Assembly: GCA_012031345.1 (NCBI GenBank)
Contig: JAAUTS010000004.1
Span: 1-47,065 of the forward strand
Source: Blastochloris sp.
GTDB lineage: Bacteria > Verrucomicrobiota > Verrucomicrobiia > Methylacidiphilales > JAAUTS01
DNA length: 47,065 nucleotides
Reading direction: 5' to 3'
This document shows positions 43,249 to 47,065 of this stretch, in pieces (within the stretch, counting starts at the first letter, position 1; each line of letters starts with the position of its first letter). The position numbers were made by a program, and so were the translations under genes. Below the pieces are notes generated by a model. The model did not search any database. It was not told where the DNA came from and saw only the letters and a program-made list of their open reading frames with translations.

Positions 43249-44430
43249 AAGAGATGGACTTCGACCCCGGTTCCGGCGGGGAGATGCGGTGCCGCACCAA
43301 GATGGAGCAGGGCCTCCGCCCCGGACAAGCCGCAAAGATCACCGGAACTGGCCGGACGCAGCGGCTCGGCCTGGAGCCTGTCCTCCCGCATGACCACGCC
43401 GGCCCGCCACCAGACGTCGCGCGGCCCCCATCGCCCTCCCAAACCGAGGCCAGGGGGAGTTGCACGCGGCGGAGCGCCGGGGCCCCCGTCCACGCGTCTC
43501 CCAAAGGACGGACGAACAACTGCCAGGTGACCCAGTGTGAAACAGGGTTGCCCGGCATGACCAAAAGGATCGTGGAGGTGCCGCGGCCGCAGAGAAGGGC
43601 TTTCCGGGTCGGAGATCCACGCCGTGAAAAACCACCTCCATGCCCAGGTCCTCCAGCAACCGGCGTCCCAGATCGTGGTCACCCGGTCCGGCACCGCCCG
43701 AGACCACGATGAACTCCGGATTCCCCGCGGCCAGACGGTGAAGGGCCGCCCTAGCCATCCCGAATTCGTCCCCCACGCGCTCCCGGCCCACCCATTCCAT
43801 GCCCGATTCCAAGGCCAGTCCGGCCACCAGCGATGCATTGGTGTCCCGGATGGTTCCCGGCCCGGCCGCCGCAGATGGGTCCACCAATTCGCTGCCTGTC
43901 ACCAAATGGGCCAACCGGGGACGGCGGATCACTTGCGGCCGCACCACACCCTCCTGCGCCAACAGGGCCAGTTCGGGCGCACGCAGACGGGTGCCTCCCG
44001 GCAGGAGCAGGTGACCCGGGCGGGCATCGTCCCCCCGGTGGCGGATGAAGTGCGTTCCAGGCATGCGGTCCACTTGGATCCGGGGTCCCTCCACCCTCAC
44101 CACTTCCTGGGGAACCACGCGTGTGGCCCCCACCGGCACGGCGGCCCCGGTGAAAATGCGCACTGCCTGACCGGGAGCGAGGGGTTGGGGATGGATGCCG
44201 CCTGCGGGAACTTCACCGACCACCTCGAAACGGGCCGGCGTATCCCCGGCCACGGCATACCCATCCATGGCCGAACGGTCGTAGGCCGGGCGATCCTCCC
44301 CACATACCAGGTCATCCGCCAGCACACGCCCATGGGCCTGGTCCAGGGGGACCGCTTCTGAAGGCAGTGTCGTCACGCCGCTCAAAAGCCGGGCCACCGC
44401 ATCGGCAACGGGAAGCAGAGAAGTGTTCAC
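43245..44430 (-). CDS. moeA: Molybdopterin molybdotransferase (two frame changes)
   Basis: MoeA inserts molybdate into adenylated molybdopterin. GEDRPAYDRSAMDGYAVAG, IFTGAAVPVGATRVVPQE, RHRGDDARPGHLLLPGG, and VVSGGAGPGDHDLGRRLLEDLG are family motifs. The frame shifts near 43595-43605, after DLRPGKP, into LVMPGNPVSHWVTWQLFVRP. It shifts again near 43424-43442 into VVMREDRLQAEPLRP, ending at TGA 43245. The repaired length of about 395 aa is normal. GTG 44430 (VNTSLLPVADAVARLL) follows a GGAG and fits the family start; ATG 44478 would fall within an intergenic repeat. The shifts are probably consensus errors. Confidence 0.88.
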
Positions 44431-44471
44431 CAGACGTTCTCCGGAAAACGGGGGTGCCCGATCTTGCTGCC

Positions 44472-44511
44472 TTCCCATTCGTGTCCCTTCGTGTCCATTC
44501 GTGGTCAGCTT
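44472..44511. repeat. Short CACGAATGGA-type tandem repeat between moaE and moeA
   Basis: On the minus strand ACCACGAATGGACACGAAGG and then GACACGAATGGG form three degenerate copies of a ten-base unit. It touches the moaE stop and precedes the chosen moeA start. Related motifs lie at 29146-29265. Confidence 0.6.
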
Positions 44512-44900
44512 TCTTTTTTTTCTTCGGGCAGGCTGCGAACTTTCCAGATTGGCACATCCTGCTTCAGCCGGTCCATGAATCCGGCCAGGAAACCGAAGGC
44601 CTCCGCACGGTGCCGGGATCGGACCCGGACCCAGATGGCCGTCTCGCCGACGGGAATGGCGCCAGTGCGGTGGATGATCTCCACATGGTCCACCGGATGC
44701 CGCTTCGCCTCCTCCTCCGCCACCCGACGCATTTCCCGTTCCGCCATGCCGGGATAGGCTTCGTAGACCAGTGCGGCGATGGGCTGCCCGTTTTCTTCCC
44801 CTCGCACCACGCCGTAAAATTCCGCCACCGCGCCGATGCCGTCGCATGCCGGGTGGGCCGGGGGTTGGATAATCCCCTCCTGCAACTTCACCTCCAACAT
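44505..44900 (-). CDS. moaE: Molybdopterin synthase catalytic subunit
   Basis: MoaE binds precursor Z and receives sulfur from thiocarboxylated MoaD to make the molybdopterin dithiolene. GAVAEFYGVVRGEENGQPI, LVYEAYPGMAEREM, VEIIHRTGAIPVGETAIWV, and FMDRLKQDVPIWK (catalytic Lys region) are clear. The length of 131 aa is normal. GTG 44903 and ATG 44900 are adjacent, and both overlap the toxin stop, so moaE translation is coupled to the toxin gene. Its partner moaD is on the other side of the toxin-antitoxin pair. Confidence 0.95.
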   Translation of the reverse strand: MLEVKLQEGIIQPPAHPACDGIGAVAEFYGVVRGEENGQPIAALVYEAYPGMAEREMRRVAEEEAKRHPVDHVEIIHRTGAIPVGETAIWVRVRSRHRAEAFGFLAGFMDRLKQDVPIWKVRSLPEEKKES

Positions 44901-45352
44901 CACAAGGGCACCTTCAGCCCCGCGTAGCGGGCCAGTTGGCGTTGCCGTTTGTCGAAGGTGAGGAAAGTCCTCGCGCCAAGATGGACCGCCGTGGCCACAT
45001 GCAGGACATCCAGCGTGCGATGGCCCCCGCGCGCCGTGCGTTGCAGGGAATAGGCGCGGGCCAGCCGGAGCACCGCGTCGTGGTCCGCAGGGACCGGCAC
45101 ATGGAGGCCCGCGGCCACGTCGGCCTCCCAGTTCGCGATCATCGCATCGGCTTCCGATTCGCCATACCCTTTTGTCCGGTCGGCGGCATGCATCCAGACT
45201 GGCAGGCGGATGGCCTGGATGAACTCAAATTCCAGCAGCGGGGTAAAAGGCAGGGGCTCCTTCATCGTCCCCCGGAAGGCCAGTGCTTGCGGGGTGTGAA
45301 CCTGCTTGCGATAGACCGAGCACAGGAAGCTGGTGTCTGGATAGTGGGTCAT
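44900..45352 (-). CDS. PIN-domain ribonuclease toxin (VapC-like)
   Basis: This 150-aa PIN protein probably cleaves specific RNAs when free of antitoxin. The acidic active-site residues are at YPDTSFL (Asp near 6), LLEFEFIQ, TLDVLHVATA and FLTFDKRQ, the expected VapC order. It overlaps the antitoxin stop by 4 bp and the moaE start at its own stop, so it is translationally coupled on both sides inside the Moco operon. The RNA target is unknown. The frame is intact. Confidence 0.87.
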   Translation of the reverse strand: MTHYPDTSFLCSVYRKQVHTPQALAFRGTMKEPLPFTPLLEFEFIQAIRLPVWMHAADRTKGYGESEADAMIANWEADVAAGLHVPVPADHDAVLRLARAYSLQRTARGGHRTLDVLHVATAVHLGARTFLTFDKRQRQLARYAGLKVPL

Positions 45353-45606
45353 GGCTCGCCGGTTTCAAACGCCCGCATTTCGTCCACCTCAGCCTGGGTA
45401 AATACGCGATCCCCCCAAATGTGCTGGAGCCGTGCCTTGTAATTCGGATGCCGAAGGGTCTTGCGGCGGGTGGCGCTCTTGGCAGGCGGCAGGAGCCGGG
45501 CCACCGGCTTGGCGTGCTTGGTGATGAGCACCTCCTCACCACCGGCCAGCAGGGCCTCAATGCGGGGGAAATCGTAGCGCAGGTCGCGGACGGTGGCGGT
45601 TTTCAT
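45349..45606 (-). CDS. Phd/YefM-type antitoxin
   Basis: This 85-aa antitoxin has an N-terminal Phd/YefM DNA-binding fold: TATVRDLRYDFPRIEALLAGG, then EEVLITKHAKPVARLLP, the usual conserved strand. The C-terminal 40 residues (RVFTQAEVDEMRAFETGE) should wrap the toxin. The start ATG 45606 is 4 bp from a 16-bp palindrome, as expected for autorepression. The start is chosen from the family N-terminus; the longer open frame is not protein-like. It overlaps the toxin by ATGA. Confidence 0.88.
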   Translation of the reverse strand: MKTATVRDLRYDFPRIEALLAGGEEVLITKHAKPVARLLPPAKSATRRKTLRHPNYKARLQHIWGDRVFTQAEVDEMRAFETGEP

Positions 45607-45609
45607 TCC

Positions 45610-45625
45610 ATCACAATTTTGTGAT
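45610..45625 (-). promoter_or_regulatory. Palindromic operator of the toxin-antitoxin pair
   Basis: ATCACAA-TT-TTGTGAT is a perfect inverted repeat with 7-bp arms, lying 4 bp upstream of the antitoxin ATG. Its position fits autorepression by the antitoxin-toxin complex. Confidence 0.65.
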
Positions 45626-45644
45626 ACTTTGGATCCCGCGTCAA
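45616..45644 (-). promoter_or_regulatory. Possible promoter of the toxin-antitoxin pair
   Basis: On the minus strand TTGACG (45639-45644) is followed after 17 nt by CAAAAT (45616-45621), which lies inside the operator. The -35 overlaps the moaD stop. Transcription would start almost at the ATG. Confidence 0.4.
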
Positions 45645-45880
45645 CCCCCGGAAACCGGGGGAATGAGCGCCACTTCATCCCCCGGGTGGAGCCGTTCACT
45701 TCCTGCCAGATAGTCCTGGTTGCGGGCGATCCGCGTGCTGGCGGCAAAGCGGGAAATGCCTGGATGGCGTGCCTCCAGCGCTTCCCAAAGCTGTGCCGGA
45801 GTCATCGGGCCATCCGTCGCCAGGACAAACGATCCCGTCCCGGCGTATTCACGCAGCGTGTGGAAGAGGAGGACCGTCAT
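45641..45880 (-). CDS. moaD: Molybdopterin synthase sulfur carrier subunit
   Basis: MoaD is a ubiquitin-like 79-aa protein whose C-terminal Gly-Gly is thiocarboxylated and donates sulfur to precursor Z on MoaE. The sequence opens TVLLFHTLREYAG and ends PGDEVALIPPVSGG, with the obligatory GG terminus. The start is ATG 45880, 78 bp after moaA. The adenylating enzyme MoeB is not in the window. A toxin-antitoxin pair separates moaD from its partner moaE. Confidence 0.95.
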   Translation of the reverse strand: MTVLLFHTLREYAGTGSFVLATDGPMTPAQLWEALEARHPGISRFAASTRIARNQDYLAGSERLHPGDEVALIPPVSGG

Positions 45881-45958
45881 GGTTTTGCTCGCGTGCTCCT
45901 GCCCGCTCTCCTTCCCGTGGCCCGGCGCCTGCTTGGGGGATGGAGGGCGGGGAAGGGC

Positions 45959-46936
45959 CTATCCTCCGATGGCCACCATGGGGCGGCCGGGTTCGTAGGT
46001 GGTGTTGAACTCATGGTCCTTGGGTTTGCCCGACAGGCAGGCCAGGAATTGACCGCGCGCGGCGGCGAGGTCGTTGGAGCGGAGGGCGGGGAGAAGGTCC
46101 ACTTCGCCATGGCGGCCCAGGCAGGGGCGCAGTTTGCCATCGGCGGTCAGGCGGAGCTTGTTGCAGGCGGAGCAGAAATCCACTTTGGTCAAAGCGCCGA
46201 TGAAGCCCACCACCGCTCCCGTGGGTTCATGGCGGTAGTAACTGGCTGGGCCATGGCCGATGCGGGTATCGGGCGCGGGCGTGAAGTCCCCGCGCCCCCC
46301 CGAGCAGGCGCATGGCTTCGGCGATGGGCAGAAACGAGGACTCCGTCCATCCCTCTTCCCGCGAAAGGGGCATGAGTTCGATGAAACGCAGCGGATGCCC
46401 ATGGGCGGCGGCATATTCCAAGAGGCGCGGCAGTTCGGCCTCGTTCTGCCCGCGCAGGAGAACGGTATTGAGCTTGATGCGTTCGAAGCCTTCCGCCGGG
46501 CGGCTTCCAGGCCTTGAAGGACGGACTCGACGCGTCCGCCGGTGAGCCTCTGATAGGTGGCGTCATCCAAGGCATCCAGGCTGACATTGAGGGAACGGAC
46601 ACCCGCCTGCCGGAGGGGACGGGCCAGATCGGCGAGCCGGGTGCCATTGGTGGAGAGACCCAGGCTTTCCACCCCCGGGAGGTTCCAAATGCGTTCGGCG
46701 ATTCCGACCAAATCAGGCCGGATGAGCGGTTCGCCACCGGTGAGGCGGAACTTGCGGAAGCCGAGGCCCGCCGCGGTTTCGACCGCACGGACGACTTCAT
46801 CCGCCGTCATGTGGTCGGGCTTTAGCGCCCAACCTTTGTAACCTTCGGGCATGCAGTAGAGACAGCGCTCGTTGCATCGGTCGGTGACCGAAATGCGCAG
46901 GTAGTCGATGGTGCGGCCGAAGGGGTCGGTGTTCAT
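45959..46936 (-). CDS. moaA: GTP 3',8-cyclase (two compensating frame changes)
   Basis: MoaA is a radical-SAM enzyme that starts Moco synthesis by rearranging GTP. The N-terminal cluster motif is CNERCLYCMPEGY. FRKFRLTGGEPLIRPDL and STNGTRLADLARPL are typical, and the C-terminal cluster is FCSACNKLRLTADGKLRPCL. Between about 46493 (one missing G) and 46295-46301 (C7 read for C6) the frame is shifted. The right frame there gives RFIELMPLSREEGW and FLPIAEAMRLLGG. The outer parts read in one frame of 325 codons, so the gene can look intact while having about 65 wrong residues. The start ATG 46936 overlaps the upstream transporter stop. Confidence 0.94.
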   Translation of the reverse strand: MNTDPFGRTIDYLRISVTDRCNERCLYCMPEGYKGWALKPDHMTADEVVRAVETAAGLGFRKFRLTGGEPLIRPDLVGIAERIWNLPGVESLGLSTNGTRLADLARPLRQAGVRSLNVSLDALDDATYQRLTGGRVESVLQGLEAARRKASNASSSIPFSCAGRTRPNCRASWNMPPPMGIRCVSSNSCPFRGKRDGRSPRFCPSPKPCACSGGRGDFTPAPDTRIGHGPASYYRHEPTGAVVGFIGALTKVDFCSACNKLRLTADGKLRPCLGRHGEVDLLPALRSNDLAAARGQFLACLSGKPKDHEFNTTYEPGRPMVAIGG

Positions 46937-47065
46937 GACAGCAACAATTTGAGTGAAGCAGAAAACAGAACGAGGGCCAGGGCCGCACGCAAATGGGGGA
47001 TGCGGGCCAGGCCGCTGCCCCAGCGCGCGCCGATCCAGCCTCCCAAAACCACGGCGGCGGCGGCG
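46933..47065 (-). CDS. TauE/SafE-type membrane transporter, C-terminal end (partial)
   Basis: The last 43 codons of a gene entering from the right edge: VVLGGWIGARWGSGLA, then HLRAALALVLFSASLKLLL and a TGA that overlaps the moaA ATG. The glycine-rich loop followed by a final helix fits the sulfite/organosulfonate exporter TauE/SafE family. It is probably the first or second gene of the Moco operon. Only the end is seen, so family placement is tentative. Confidence 0.6.
   Translation of the reverse strand, partial: AAAAVVLGGWIGARWGSGLARIPHLRAALALVLFSASLKLLLS

Noticed and set aside
46937-47065. Moco riboswitch ahead of moaA
   Set aside because: moaA overlaps the upstream transporter's stop codon, so there is no leader; any riboswitch would lie outside the window.

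Overview
The window most likely comes from a Verrucomicrobiota-type bacterium. The support is a prepilin-like protein with an H-X9-DG tail motif, small GYF_2 membrane proteins, an RsmH variant with a long basic N-terminus, a verrucomicrobial-style tyrosine recombinase and intergenic CACGAATGGA-type repeats. This placement is an inference from gene families; no rRNA is present.

Layout. Positions 1-32,500 are a chromosomal backbone of mostly housekeeping genes on both strands: the end of ppdK, nadD, a MazG-like pyrophosphohydrolase, rsmH, an FKBP, recG, gcvT-gcvH, an MBL-fold protein, acnA, a prepilin-like protein, aroB, a DUF2752-GYF-GYF-hemB cluster, a large secreted glycoside hydrolase, a DegT aminotransferase, xylA, a von Willebrand lipoprotein, tadA, marR, pgeF, folK-panB, a LysM lipoprotein, bcp and rnhB-yraN. 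Three tRNAs are present: Arg-CCG, Arg-TCT and Ser-CGA. A 34-residue basic protein and a MITE-like repeat sit between genes.

From 32,500 to about 41,100 the DNA looks accessory. It begins right after tRNA-Ser with a tyrosine integrase split by an in-frame stop. It continues with a 1-kb GC-rich gene-poor stretch and then an AT-richer two-gene unit: an OLD-family ATPase/TOPRIM nuclease and a protein with a HEPN-like tail. A perfect 27-bp direct repeat flanks this pair, which is my best candidate for an undescribed defence module. A small HTH gene and a complete group II intron follow.

From 41,129 to the end, one leftward, translationally coupled operon encodes almost the whole molybdenum cofactor pathway: TauE/SafE (partial), moaA, moaD, moaE, moeA, moaC, mog, a MOSC protein and mobA. 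A complete Phd/VapC-type toxin-antitoxin pair with its own palindromic operator is inserted between moaD and moaE.

Many otherwise intact genes (ppdK, recG, acnA, the vWA lipoprotein, moaA, moeA, mog, mobA and others) carry single-base frame changes, often in homopolymers and of both signs. This fits consensus sequencing errors better than gene decay, although three of them lie at sites that could also support -1 frameshifting. Such genes are annotated over their full extent.
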